From Methylobacterium sp. Leaf99 (GTDB lineage Bacteria > Pseudomonadota > Alphaproteobacteria > Rhizobiales > Beijerinckiaceae), in NCBI RefSeq assembly GCF_001422375.1, contig NZ_LMMU01000001.1, positions 558,223-622,222 of the forward strand: a DNA stretch of 64,000 nt, in the 5' to 3' direction. Made by a program: the position numbers and the translations under genes. Shown here in pieces: positions 35,355 through 44,286 of this stretch; the first letter of the stretch is position 1, and each line of letters begins with the position of its first letter. The notes under the pieces were generated by a model. That model ran no database searches and had not been told where the DNA came from. It was given only the letters and a program-made list of their open reading frames with translations.

Positions 35355-36545
35355 ATGAAACGACTCCTGATCGGCACCCTTCGGGCCATCGCCCTCCTGG
35401 TCGCCCCCTTGGTGGCCCCCTCGGTCGCCTCCGCCGCGCCGGCGGCCGAGGCGCCGGCCTTCATCCTCGTCGGGCTCGACGGCAAGACCTTCTTCGCCCC
35501 CGAGGGCGGCCGGAACGGTCCGAACGGCCACGATGCCATCGGCGTCCTCGACGTGAGCGACGAGGCGCGGCCCCGGCTCGCCCACACCCTGCCCCTCGAC
35601 AACTCCGTCTACGGACCGCCGACCAACCTGAAGGTCACGCCGGACGGCCGCCTCGGGCTCGTGGCGAGTTCGGTCGTCATGCGCCGGGAGGGCACGGCCT
35701 GGTACGCGCAGGCCGACGACCGGCTCCACGTCATCGACCTCGCCGCCGTCCCGCCCCGCCTCGTCGAGACGGTCCGGGTCGGACGCCAGCCCTCCGGCCT
35801 CGCCATCGACGGGAGCGGCGGCCGCGCCCTCATCGCCAACCGCGAGGGCCGCAGCGTCACCCTGCTGACCATCGCGGGAACCGTCGTGCGCCCCGTCGCC
35901 ACCGTCGATGTCGGCGACGAGGCGGCGGCGGTGGCGTTCGCCCCCGACGGGCGGCGGGCCTTCGTCGCCAAGAACAAGGCCGGCCGGATCGGGGTTCTGT
36001 CCCTCGACGGCACGGAGATGCGCTACGATCCCGGCCTCGACCTCCCCGTCGGCCCGGGCGTCTACGGCCTCGCCGTCACGCCCGACGGGTCCCTCGCGCT
36101 CACGGGCAACACCGGCGCCGAGCCGAGCGACGGCCATGCCGACAGCGTGAGCGTCATCCGCGCCGACGCGGCGCGACCGGTGGTCATCGACCATCTCGGC
36201 ATCGGCGACACCCCGGAGGCCCTGGCCATCGCCCCCGACGGCCGCCACGCCGCCGTGTCGGTGGTGCGCGGGGCGAGCGCGCCGCACGGCGCCCCGGGCT
36301 ACACGCCGACGGGCGCCGTGGCGCTGCTCTCCCTCGAATCCGACGGCACGGTCCGGCGCGTGGCGGAGGCGGAGGCCGGGGCGGTGACCCAGGGCATCGT
36401 GTTCAGCCCGTCGGGCGCCTACGTCTATATCGGCAACTACGTCGATCGCATCCTCGGGGTCTATCGGGTCACCGGGGATGCCCTCGCCGACACGGGCTAC
36501 CGGCTCGACCTGCCCGGCCAGCCGGCCTCCCTCGGCGGACGCTAG
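35355..36545 (+). CDS. periplasmic beta-propeller (YncE/lactonase-like) protein
   Basis: 396 residues. A signal peptide (cleaved after ASA) precedes about seven repeats with the pattern of YVTN-type propeller blades, such as LKVTPDGRLGLVASS, LAIDGSGGRALIANREG, VAFAPDGRRAFVAKNKAG, LAVTPDGSLALTGNTGA and IVFSPSGAYVYIGNY. Propellers of this type bind ligands or, in some families, open lactones; no catalytic set can be named here. It follows the bcs operon but is set apart by a hairpin. Confidence 0.75.
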   Translation: MKRLLIGTLRAIALLVAPLVAPSVASAAPAAEAPAFILVGLDGKTFFAPEGGRNGPNGHDAIGVLDVSDEARPRLAHTLPLDNSVYGPPTNLKVTPDGRLGLVASSVVMRREGTAWYAQADDRLHVIDLAAVPPRLVETVRVGRQPSGLAIDGSGGRALIANREGRSVTLLTIAGTVVRPVATVDVGDEAAAVAFAPDGRRAFVAKNKAGRIGVLSLDGTEMRYDPGLDLPVGPGVYGLAVTPDGSLALTGNTGAEPSDGHADSVSVIRADAARPVVIDHLGIGDTPEALAIAPDGRHAAVSVVRGASAPHGAPGYTPTGAVALLSLESDGTVRRVAEAEAGAVTQGIVFSPSGAYVYIGNYVDRILGVYRVTGDALADTGYRLDLPGQPASLGGR

Positions 36546-36559
36546 GCGGCGCGAACGAC

Positions 36560-37582
36560 ATGACGCAACCGTCCGACGAAACGCCCCTCACCATCGAGCT
36601 CGGCCTCGGCGGCACGATCGTGGTCGGCCCTCACCGGATCTCGGTGTCGGAAGCGGCCGCCGTCCTCGGGGCGATCGCGGAAACGAGTTCGGTCCAGGGC
36701 ATCGCAACGGGGCTCGGCCTGTCCTACCGGGCGGCCTGGGAGCGGCTGCGGGTGCTCGAGGCCGCGTTCGGGCATCGGCTCGTGCAGAAGACGCGGGGGC
36801 ATGGCAGCACCCTGACGCCGACCGGCCTGCTCCTGCGCGAGTCCCTGGCCGCCGCGGCGTCCAGCCTCGCCGCACCGCTGGCCCGCGAGGGACGGACCCT
36901 CCGGGCGCGCCTCGGTCCCGTCCTGGGCGGCGACGCGCCCCCCCTCGCGATGGTGGCGAGCCACGACCTGCTGCTCATGGAGGTCGGGGCGAACCGGCCC
37001 GGTCTCGCCCTCACCGTCGCCGGCAGCGAGGACGCCCTCGCGCGCCTCTCGGACGGGCGCGCCGACGCGGCGGGGTTCCATTGCGGCCCCCTCGATCTCG
37101 TCGCCGGGGGACCCGCCTTCGCGGAAATCGCCGGCGATCCGGGCTTCCGGGTCCGCCCCCTGTTCGAGCGCGAACAGGGCTTGATGCTCGGCCCCGGCAA
37201 CCCCCTCGGCATCCGCGCGGTGGCGGACCTCGCCGGGCGCGGAATCCGCTACGTCAACCGCCAGGGGGGATCGGGAACCCGGGTCTGGTTCGACCGCCTT
37301 CTGGAGCAGCACGGCATCCCGGCGGCGAGCATCCGGGGCTACGCCACGGAAGAGTTCACCCACCAGGCCGTCGCCGCCGTCATCGCCTACGGCGCGGCCG
37401 ATGCCGGACTGGGCGCCCGCGCGGCGGCCGCCCGCTTCGGCCTCGATTTCCTGTCCATCGGCTGGGAGCGCTACTACCTCGCCACCGCCGTCTCCGTGCC
37501 GGACGCGGCCTTCGACGACCTCGCGCATGCCCTGGCCGAACGGGCCGGGCGGATGCCGGGTTACCGGCGTGCGACGTCCTGA
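36560..37582 (+). CDS. ModE-like regulator with periplasmic-binding-type sensor domain
   Basis: 340 residues in two parts. The N-terminal 90 residues are a winged helix-turn-helix like that of ModE (ISVSEAAAVLGAIAETSSVQGIA then LGLSYRAAWERLRVLEAAFG). The rest is a substrate-binding-protein-like domain of the type also found fused to molybdate-responsive regulators (MVASHDLLLMEV, YVNRQGGSGTRVWFDRLL, IAYGAADAGLGARAAA). It probably senses molybdate, molybdenum cofactor or a related anion. It lies 121 bases upstream of a molybdenum hydroxylase operon in the same direction, which it is likely to regulate. Confidence 0.75.
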   Translation: MTQPSDETPLTIELGLGGTIVVGPHRISVSEAAAVLGAIAETSSVQGIATGLGLSYRAAWERLRVLEAAFGHRLVQKTRGHGSTLTPTGLLLRESLAAAASSLAAPLAREGRTLRARLGPVLGGDAPPLAMVASHDLLLMEVGANRPGLALTVAGSEDALARLSDGRADAAGFHCGPLDLVAGGPAFAEIAGDPGFRVRPLFEREQGLMLGPGNPLGIRAVADLAGRGIRYVNRQGGSGTRVWFDRLLEQHGIPAASIRGYATEEFTHQAVAAVIAYGAADAGLGARAAAARFGLDFLSIGWERYYLATAVSVPDAAFDDLAHALAERAGRMPGYRRATS

Positions 37583-37703
37583 TCCTCCTGCATTTGCGCG
37601 CTACCTTGGAGCCAATCCAGGCTGGCGGTGTTGCCCAGGGTACGCGCCGTCGATGGCCGGCCCGTGGCCGATCATCGCCGGTCGGCCCCCCTCGGAGACC
37701 CAG

Positions 37704-38345
37704 ATGGGACGTCCCGAAGACCTCGAACTGAATCGGAGAGACCTGATGGTCGGAGCATCCGCCGCCGCGGCCCTCGCCGCCGCGCCGAACGGCGCCCGCG
37801 CCGATGCCAGCCCCGCCGGCACCGGCAGACCGGTGATGGCGAAGGTGTCGCTGACCGTGAACGGTCAGCGCCGCGACCTCGACCTCGACACCCGCACCAG
37901 CCTGCTCGACGCGGCGCGCGAGCACCTTCACCTGACCGGTTCGAAGAAGGGCTGCGACCACGGCCAGTGCGGCGCCTGCACCATGATCGTCGACGGGCGG
38001 CGCATCAACGCGTGCCTGACCCTTGCGGTCATGCACCAGGGCTCGGAGATCATCACCATCGAGGGGCTGGGCCAGCCCGAAAACCTGCACCCGATGCAGG
38101 CGGCCTTCATCAAGCACGACGGCTACCAGTGCGGCTACTGCACCCCGGGCCAGATCTGCTCGGGCGTGGCGGTGCTGGCCGAGATCAAGGCCGGCATCCC
38201 GAGCCACGTCACCGCCGATCTCAACGCCACCCTTGCGGTGACCGAGGCCGAGATCCGCGAGCGCATGAGCGGCAACATCTGCCGCTGCGGCGCCTACTCC
38301 AACATCGTCGAGGCGATGACCGAAGTCGCGGGGAAGCCGGCATGA
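37704..38345 (+). CDS. paoA: periplasmic aldehyde oxidoreductase, 2Fe-2S subunit
   Basis: 213 residues. A twin-arginine signal ([17 protein letters not shown]) targets the folded complex to the periplasm, as in E. coli PaoABC. Two [2Fe-2S] sets follow: the plant-ferredoxin type ([13 protein letters not shown] with a later Cys) and the helical type ([10 protein letters not shown] then ICRCG). It passes electrons from the molybdenum centre to FAD. GGAGA lies before the ATG. The stop overlaps the next ATG (38342-38345). Confidence 0.88.
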   Translation: MGRPEDLELNRRDLMVGASAAAALAAAPNGARADASPAGTGRPVMAKVSLTVNGQRRDLDLDTRTSLLDAAREHLHLTGSKKGCDHGQCGACTMIVDGRRINACLTLAVMHQGSEIITIEGLGQPENLHPMQAAFIKHDGYQCGYCTPGQICSGVAVLAEIKAGIPSHVTADLNATLAVTEAEIRERMSGNICRCGAYSNIVEAMTEVAGKPA

Positions 38346-39292
38346 AGTCCTTCACCTACGAGCGCCCGAGCTCGCCCGCCGAGGCGGCCGCCGCCGTCGC
38401 CGCCACGCCGAACGCCAAGTTCATCGCCGGGGGTACCAACCTCCTCGACCTGATGAAGCTGCAGATCGAGACGCCGGCCCACCTCGTCGACGTGAACGGC
38501 CTCGGCCTCGACCGGATCGAGCCGACGGACGAGGGCGGCCTGCGCGTCGGCGCCCTCGTGCGCAACACCGATCTGGCCGCCGATGCGCGGGTCCGCAAGG
38601 ACTACGCCGTGCTCTCGCGCGCCCTGCTCGCGGGCGCCTCGGGCCAGCTCCGCAACAAGGCGACCACCGCCGGCAACCTGCTGCAGCGGACCCGGTGCCC
38701 GTATTTCTACGACACCGCCCAGGCCTGCAACAAACGCCAGCCCGGCTCCGGCTGCTCGGCCCTCGACGGTGTTTCCCGGCAGCTTGCCGTCATCGGCGGC
38801 AGCGACGCCTGCATCGCCACCCATCCAGGCGACATGGCCGTGGCCATGCGGGTCCTCGACGCCACCGTCGAAACCGTCGACGGCAAGGGCGCCACGCGAA
38901 ACATCCCGGTGGCCGAGTTCCATCGCCTGCCGGGCGACAGGCCGGAGGTGGACACCACCCTCCGGGCCGGCGAACTCATCACCGCGGTGACGCTGCCGAA
39001 GCCCGTGGCGGGCACGCACATCTACCGCAAGGTCCGCGACCGCGCCTCCTACGCCTACGCGCTGGTCTCGGTCGCCGCCATCCTCGGCAGGGACGGCACC
39101 GGGCACGTCGCTTTCGGCGGCGTGGCGCCGCGTCCCTGGCGCGTCGAGGCGGCCGAAGCCGCCCTGCCCAAGGGCGCCAAGGCGGTGACCGACCAGGTCT
39201 TCGCCGGGGCCAAGCCCACCCACGAGAACGCCTACAAGCTGAAGCTCGCCGAGCGCACGCTCACGGCGGCGCTCAACCAAGCGAGGGCCTGA
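38342..39292 (+). CDS. paoB: periplasmic aldehyde oxidoreductase, FAD subunit
   Basis: 316 residues. FAD-binding motifs [14 protein letters not shown] and [16 protein letters not shown] are those of xanthine-oxidase-family medium subunits. The insertion [20 protein letters not shown] carries the extra cysteines that hold the [4Fe-4S] cluster special to PaoB. Its start overlaps paoA and it ends three bases before the large subunit gene. Confidence 0.88.
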   Translation: MKSFTYERPSSPAEAAAAVAATPNAKFIAGGTNLLDLMKLQIETPAHLVDVNGLGLDRIEPTDEGGLRVGALVRNTDLAADARVRKDYAVLSRALLAGASGQLRNKATTAGNLLQRTRCPYFYDTAQACNKRQPGSGCSALDGVSRQLAVIGGSDACIATHPGDMAVAMRVLDATVETVDGKGATRNIPVAEFHRLPGDRPEVDTTLRAGELITAVTLPKPVAGTHIYRKVRDRASYAYALVSVAAILGRDGTGHVAFGGVAPRPWRVEAAEAALPKGAKAVTDQVFAGAKPTHENAYKLKLAERTLTAALNQARA

Positions 39293-39295
39293 GCC

Positions 39296-41515
39296 ATGAA
39301 GTTCGACACCCCCGCCGGCCAGAACCCCATCGACCAGCTCAAGGTCGTCGGCAAGGCCACCGACCGGATCGACGGCAAGTACAAGACCACCGGGACCGCG
39401 CCCTACGCCTACGAGCGCCACGACGTCGTGGCGAACCAGGCCTACGGCTACGTGCTCGGGTCCGGCATCGCCAAGGGCCGCGTGCGCCGCATCGACACCA
39501 CCGCGGCCAGGAAAGCCCCCGGGGTCCTGACGATCGTCACGACCCTCGAGACGCCCCGGATGGAGCGCGGCATGATGAATGCCGCCTACCTCTTCGGCGG
39601 CGACGAGATCCAGCACTACCATCAGGCCATCGCCGTGGTGGTGGCGGAGACCTTCGAGCAGGCCCGGGCCGCCGCCTTCCTGGTGAAGGTCGACTATGCC
39701 GCGGCGCCGGGCAAGTTCGACCTCGCCGCCGAGGCGAAGGGCGCCAAGCCGGTCCCCGGCGACAGCGGCGAGGGCAGCGGCGGCAACGGCGAGGAGCGGG
39801 TCGGCGATTTCGAGGGCGCCTTCGCGCAGGCGCCGCTGACGTTCGACGAGACCTACACCACCGCCGACGAGAGCCACGCGATGATGGAGCCGCACGCGAC
39901 CATCGCGGCCTGGGACGGCGACAAGGTCACGCTCTGGACCTCGAACCAGATGATCGCCTGGGGCCACGGCAGCCTCGCCAAGATCCTCGGTATCCCCAAG
40001 GAGAACGTCCGGCTCGATTCGCCCTACGTCGGCGGCGGATTCGGCGGCAAGCTGTTCGTGCGGGCCGATGCGGTGCTGGCGGCACTGGCCGCGAAGGCGG
40101 CGGGACGCCCGGTCAAGGTGGCGCTGACCCGCCCGCTCATCGCCAACAACACCACCCACCGGCCCGCCACCATCCAGCGCGTGCGCATCGGCGCGACGCA
40201 GGACGGCACCATCACGGCCATCGCCCACGAGAGCACGTCGGGCAACCTGCCCGACGGCGATCCCGAGACGGCGGTGAGCCAGACCAAGCTGCTCTATGCC
40301 GGCGCCAACCGCCTCACCGCCATGAAGCTCGCCCACCTCGACCTGCCCGAGGGCAACGCCATGCGGGCCCCCGGCGAGGCGCCCGGCCTGATGGTGCTGG
40401 AGGTGGCCATGGACGAGATGGCGGAGAAGCTCGGAATCGATCCCGTCGCGTTCCGCATCCGGAACGACACCCAGGTCGATCCGCACGCGCCGGAGCGTCC
40501 GTTCTCCCACCGCGACCTCGTCGGCTGCCTCACCCTCGGTGCGGAGACATTCGGCTGGTCCAAGCGCAGCGCGAAGCCCGGCCGGGTCCGCGACGGGCAA
40601 TGGCTCGTCGGAATGGGCATGGCCGCGGCCTTCCGCAACAACATGGTGATGAAGTCCGGCGCGCGGGTTCGCCTGGACGGCGCCGGCACGGTCACGGTTG
40701 AGACCGACATGACCGACATCGGCACCGGCAGCTACACCATCATCGCCCAGACGGCCGCCGAGATGATGGGCGTGCCCCTCGACAGGGTGGTGGTGCGCCT
40801 CGGCGACTCGGCCTTCCCGGTCTCCTCGGGCTCGGGCGGGCAGTTCGGCGGCAACTCGTCGACGGCGGGCGTCTACGCGGCCTGCGTGAAGCTGCGCGAG
40901 GCGGTGGCCCAGCGCCTCGGCATCAACTCGGCGGACGCCGTGTTCGCGGACGGGCAGGTGCGGGCCGGCAACCGCGCCGTGCCCCTCGGCGAGGCCGCGG
41001 CGGCGGGGGCGCTCACCGCCGAGGACAGCATCGAGTTCGGCGACATCTCGAAGAAGCAGCAGCAATCGACCTTCGGCGCCCACTTCGTCGAGGTCGGCGT
41101 CGATGCCGACACGGCCGAAATCCGGGTCCGGCGGATGCTGGCGGTGTGCGCGGCCGGGCGCATCCTCAACCCGAAATCCGCCCGCAGCCAGGTCATCGGC
41201 GGGATGACCATGGGCACCGGCGCCGCCCTGATGGAGGAACTCGCCGTCGACACGAAGCGCGGCTTCTTCGCCAACCACGATCTGGCCGGCTACGAGGTCC
41301 CCGTCCACGCCGACATCCCGCACCAGGAGGTGATCTTCCTCGACGAGGTCGACCCGATGTCCTCGCCGATGAAGGCCAAGGGGGTCGGCGAGCTCGGCAT
41401 CTGCGGCGTCGGCGCCGCGGTGGCGAACGCGATCTACAACGCCACCGGCATCCGGGTGCGGAATTATCCCATCACCCTCGACAAGCTCCTCGACGCCATG
41501 CCGGACGCCGCCTAG
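39296..41515 (+). CDS. paoC: periplasmic aldehyde oxidoreductase, molybdenum-binding subunit
   Basis: 739 residues. Large subunit of the xanthine oxidase family that oxidises aldehydes (aromatic ones in PaoC) at a molybdopterin cytosine dinucleotide centre. Visible: GGGFGGKLFVRADAVLAALA around residue 243, RAPGEAPGLMVLE, GSGGQFGGNSS, and the catalytic Glu in KGVGELGICG near residue 697. Third gene of a tight three-gene operon. I see no paoD/XdhC-type maturation gene nearby, so that partner must be elsewhere. Substrate specificity is inferred from the family. Confidence 0.88.
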   Translation: MKFDTPAGQNPIDQLKVVGKATDRIDGKYKTTGTAPYAYERHDVVANQAYGYVLGSGIAKGRVRRIDTTAARKAPGVLTIVTTLETPRMERGMMNAAYLFGGDEIQHYHQAIAVVVAETFEQARAAAFLVKVDYAAAPGKFDLAAEAKGAKPVPGDSGEGSGGNGEERVGDFEGAFAQAPLTFDETYTTADESHAMMEPHATIAAWDGDKVTLWTSNQMIAWGHGSLAKILGIPKENVRLDSPYVGGGFGGKLFVRADAVLAALAAKAAGRPVKVALTRPLIANNTTHRPATIQRVRIGATQDGTITAIAHESTSGNLPDGDPETAVSQTKLLYAGANRLTAMKLAHLDLPEGNAMRAPGEAPGLMVLEVAMDEMAEKLGIDPVAFRIRNDTQVDPHAPERPFSHRDLVGCLTLGAETFGWSKRSAKPGRVRDGQWLVGMGMAAAFRNNMVMKSGARVRLDGAGTVTVETDMTDIGTGSYTIIAQTAAEMMGVPLDRVVVRLGDSAFPVSSGSGGQFGGNSSTAGVYAACVKLREAVAQRLGINSADAVFADGQVRAGNRAVPLGEAAAAGALTAEDSIEFGDISKKQQQSTFGAHFVEVGVDADTAEIRVRRMLAVCAAGRILNPKSARSQVIGGMTMGTGAALMEELAVDTKRGFFANHDLAGYEVPVHADIPHQEVIFLDEVDPMSSPMKAKGVGELGICGVGAAVANAIYNATGIRVRNYPITLDKLLDAMPDAA

Positions 41516-41838
41516 GCCCCGCCTCCGTTCCATCGCCGCCGCGGCGGATACCGGGCCGTCGCGGCGCTCGAGCGGAACCGCATACCATCGATCCGAAGGA
41601 AGTGGCAGGAAGGCGTGAGACCGGAATCGCCGGTGATCGCACGCCCCCGCGCCGTGAAGACCGCCGCCGTGCCACCGTCGCCATCCGCACCGCCATCGTC
41701 GCCGCGGACGGGCCTGATCGTTCACGTTCACGTCAGTGGTATGGTTATACCAGCCGCGATCCGGTTCTCCCCGGAACCGCCGTCGCACGTCCCCGTTACG
41801 GCTTGGCTCGATACGAGCGGCGGGCGGGGTGATCGAAG
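41516..41838. other. intergenic region between paoC and the PAS-LuxR gene
   Basis: 323 bases with no supportable gene. It contains a perfect palindrome (41736-41751), listed separately, about 90 bases before the PAS-LuxR start. Confidence 0.5.
41736..41751. promoter_or_regulatory. palindrome upstream of the PAS-LuxR gene
   Basis: TGGTATGGTTATACCA: a 6-base inverted repeat around a 4-base centre in an AT-richer patch. The size and symmetry suit a dimeric regulator, possibly the LuxR-type protein encoded just downstream. No binding evidence beyond symmetry. Confidence 0.35.
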
Positions 41839-43296
41839 GTGGTGGAGGGCGTCGACAGGCACGAGCTCCGGCAGATCATCGCCGGTCTCACCGAGGGGGT
41901 GATCCTGATCGAGCCCGATCAGTCCATCGCCTATGCCAACACGGCGGCCCTGGCGATGCATGGGGCCGAGACCCTCGACGAGCTGGGCGGCACCGTCGAC
42001 GCCTACCGGGAGCGCTACGCCCTGCGCTACCGCAACAATCAGGCGCCGAACCGCTACCCCATGGAGCGAGTCGTCTCCGGCGAGAAGTTCCACGACGTCA
42101 TCGTCGAGGTCCGGCGCTCGGACAAGCCGGAGGTCGACTTCGTCCACTCGCTCCGGAGCCTCGTCGCCACCGACCGCGACGGCAATCCGAGCTGCCTCGC
42201 CCTCATCCTGAAGGATGTCTCCGGGCAGTTCGAGGCCGAGGAACGTTTCGAGACGACGTTCAACGCCAATCCGGCACCGGCCGTGATCTGCCGGCTGTCG
42301 GACCTGCGCCACGTCAAGGTCAACCTCGGCTTCCTGGAGATGACCGGCTACACCCGCGACGCCGTCATCGGCCGCAGCGTCTACGAGGTCGACGTGCTCG
42401 CCGGTGCCCGCAGCCGCGACCTCGCCATCGCGCGGCTCCATGCGGGCGGGACCATCCCTCAGATGGAGGCCTGCCTCGACTTGCCGGACGGAAGCACCCG
42501 CTTCGTCATCGTCGCCGGCCAGCCGATGGACCTCGGCGACGAGCCCTGCATGCTCTTCACCTTCGCCGACCTCGAGCTGCGGCGGAAGGCCGAGACCGCC
42601 CTCAAGCAGAGCGAGGAGCGGTTCGCCAAGGCGTTCCGGCTCACCCCCGTGCCGACGGTTCTCGCGCGGGCCGACGGCTTCTCCATCACGGCGGTGAACG
42701 AGGCGTTCTCGCGGGTCTTCGGCTACGGCGCCGACAAGGTCGCGGGGCGCTCGCCGTCCGACCTTCGCCTCTGGGTGCACGAGGGCGCCCGGGACAAGTT
42801 CGAGACCGCCGTGGCGCGCACCGGCTACGTCCTCGGCCTCGAGGTCTGCCTGCGCCACGAGGACGGGACGAACCTCGATTGCCTGATCTCGGCCGAACGG
42901 GTCGAGATCGGCGACGAAGCCTTCGCCCTGCTGGTCCTGCAGGACATCACCGAACGCAAACGGACCGAGCGGGACCTGTTCGACGCCATCGAGGCGGTGA
43001 TGGCCGACACGTCCTGGTTCAGCCGCGGGCTCATCGAGAAGCTCGCCAACCTGCGCCGGCCGGGCAGCGAGCACAAGGACGGCCTCGTCCCGAACGTCAC
43101 CGTGCGGGAACGCCAGATCCTGGACCACATCTGCCAGGGCCTGGACGACGACGCCATCGCGCGGCGCCTGAACCTGTCCCGCAACACGGTCCGCAACCAC
43201 TCCGCTTCGCTCTACCGGAAGCTCGGCGTCCACAAGCGCTCCGAGGCCATCGTCTGGGGACGCGACAACGGCTTCCCCCTCGCCTCCCCCGGGTAA
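41839..43296 (+). CDS. PAS-domain LuxR-type transcriptional regulator
   Basis: 485 residues. Three consecutive PAS-like regions (about 5-125, 135-250, 260-380; for instance GVILIEPDQSIAYANTAALAM and VLARADGFSITAVNEAFSRVFGY) are followed by a short linker and a LuxR-type helix-turn-helix (VTVRERQILDHICQGLDDDAIARRL with RNTVRNHSASLYRKLGVH). It is a one-component regulator: a small molecule or redox state sensed in the PAS part would control DNA binding directly. The GTG start at 41839 is adjacent to another GTG. It precedes the CsbD stress cluster, which it may control. Confidence 0.82.
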   Translation: MVEGVDRHELRQIIAGLTEGVILIEPDQSIAYANTAALAMHGAETLDELGGTVDAYRERYALRYRNNQAPNRYPMERVVSGEKFHDVIVEVRRSDKPEVDFVHSLRSLVATDRDGNPSCLALILKDVSGQFEAEERFETTFNANPAPAVICRLSDLRHVKVNLGFLEMTGYTRDAVIGRSVYEVDVLAGARSRDLAIARLHAGGTIPQMEACLDLPDGSTRFVIVAGQPMDLGDEPCMLFTFADLELRRKAETALKQSEERFAKAFRLTPVPTVLARADGFSITAVNEAFSRVFGYGADKVAGRSPSDLRLWVHEGARDKFETAVARTGYVLGLEVCLRHEDGTNLDCLISAERVEIGDEAFALLVLQDITERKRTERDLFDAIEAVMADTSWFSRGLIEKLANLRRPGSEHKDGLVPNVTVRERQILDHICQGLDDDAIARRLNLSRNTVRNHSASLYRKLGVHKRSEAIVWGRDNGFPLASPG

Positions 43297-43415
43297 AAGA
43301 AATCCCCCTACCGGTACATCTGCACCATTGCCGGGCGCCGATCACGGGCCACTTGAGAGCCGGCACTCTTTCCCACCTTTTGCCCACCTCTTGCCCCGGC
43401 ATCCTGGAGATCTTC

Positions 43416-43577
43416 GTGAGCCCGCAGCAGACGTCTTCGGCGGCCGACAAGCTCAAGGGATCGGTCAAGGAAGCCATCGGCAAGTTGATTGGCGACGAAA
43501 AACTCACTGCTGAGGGAAAAACTCAGCAGAAACTACCGAAGTCAGACGTTCGACCAAAGGCTACTTCCAAAACGTAG
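43416..43577 (+). CDS. short CsbD-like protein with altered C-terminus
   Basis: 53 residues from a GTG with GGAG eight bases upstream. The first 40 residues match CsbD (ADKLKGSVKEAIGKLIGD then KLTAEGKTQQK), a small helical stress protein family. The expected later part (a second GxAQxxxG helix) is replaced by SDVRPKATSKT, which is encoded inside a long inverted repeat that spans the stop codon. It may be a truncated gene rescued by the repeat. Confidence 0.65.
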   Translation: MSPQQTSSAADKLKGSVKEAIGKLIGDEKLTAEGKTQQKLPKSDVRPKATSKT

Positions 43578-43592
43578 CTTTGGTCGAACGTC
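43545..43592 (+). terminator. long inverted repeat at the end of the csbD-like gene
   Basis: Arms 43545-43564 and 43574-43592 pair over 19 bases with one bulged base and a nine-base loop (ttccaaaac). It overlaps the last ten codons and the stop of the short CsbD gene. No T-run follows, so it is a terminator-like or mobile hairpin element. Confidence 0.6.
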
Positions 43593-43636
43593 ACCCCCGA
43601 CGAACACGAACGTCACGAAAAAGAAGGAGAGACATC

Positions 43637-44140
43637 ATGGTCGATACGGACCGCATCACCGGCGCCGCCAAGGAACTCGGCGGCAAGGTTCAGGGCGCCG
43701 TGGGCGACCTCACCGGCTCGAAGCGCGACTCCGTCGAGGGCCGGGCCCGCGAGGCGCAGGGGACCGCCGAGAACCTGTACGGCCAGGCCAAGGACACCGT
43801 GCGCGATGCGGCCGACCACGTCGCCGACACCGCCCGCGACCTCGGTAGCAAGGTCCGCGACACGGTCGGCAACCTCGTCGGTTCGGGCGACGTCGAGGAC
43901 CGCGCGCGCCGCGCCCAGGGCGCCGCGGCGGACACCTACGAGCGCGCCGAGCGCTCGGTTCGCAGCGCCGGCCGCGAAGCCTACGACTATGCCGAGGACG
44001 CCTACGAAAATTCGGGCCGTTCCGTGCGCCAGGGCGGCCGCGAGCTGACCCATCAGATCGCGGAGCACCCCGTCGCCGCCCTGCTGGTGGCCGGCCTCCT
44101 CGGCTACGGCCTCGGCCTCCTCATCCACGGCCGCGACTGA
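43637..44140 (+). CDS. CsbD-family protein with membrane anchor
   Basis: 167 residues. Opens with a CsbD unit (TDRITGAAKELGGKVQGAVG), continues through about 90 residues of charged amphipathic helix (repeats of AxDxARDxxxKVRDxV type), and ends in a single hydrophobic segment with a glycine pattern (VAALLVAGLLGYGLGLLI) as in DUF883/ElaB-like ribosome or membrane-tethered proteins. A strong AAGGAGA precedes the ATG. Likely a stress-induced, membrane-anchored helical protein. Confidence 0.7.
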   Translation: MVDTDRITGAAKELGGKVQGAVGDLTGSKRDSVEGRAREAQGTAENLYGQAKDTVRDAADHVADTARDLGSKVRDTVGNLVGSGDVEDRARRAQGAAADTYERAERSVRSAGREAYDYAEDAYENSGRSVRQGGRELTHQIAEHPVAALLVAGLLGYGLGLLIHGRD

Positions 44141-44286
44141 ACCCGCAGGCCCACCATCGATGGGTCCGACCGCGCCGGGACCGCGCGGTCGGACCCTCGC
44201 GTTCCACCCCCCACTTTCCCTCGAACGACCGAACTTCTCGGACGAGCGAATTTCTTCGACGACCGACCACCCGGAGTACCTGTCAC

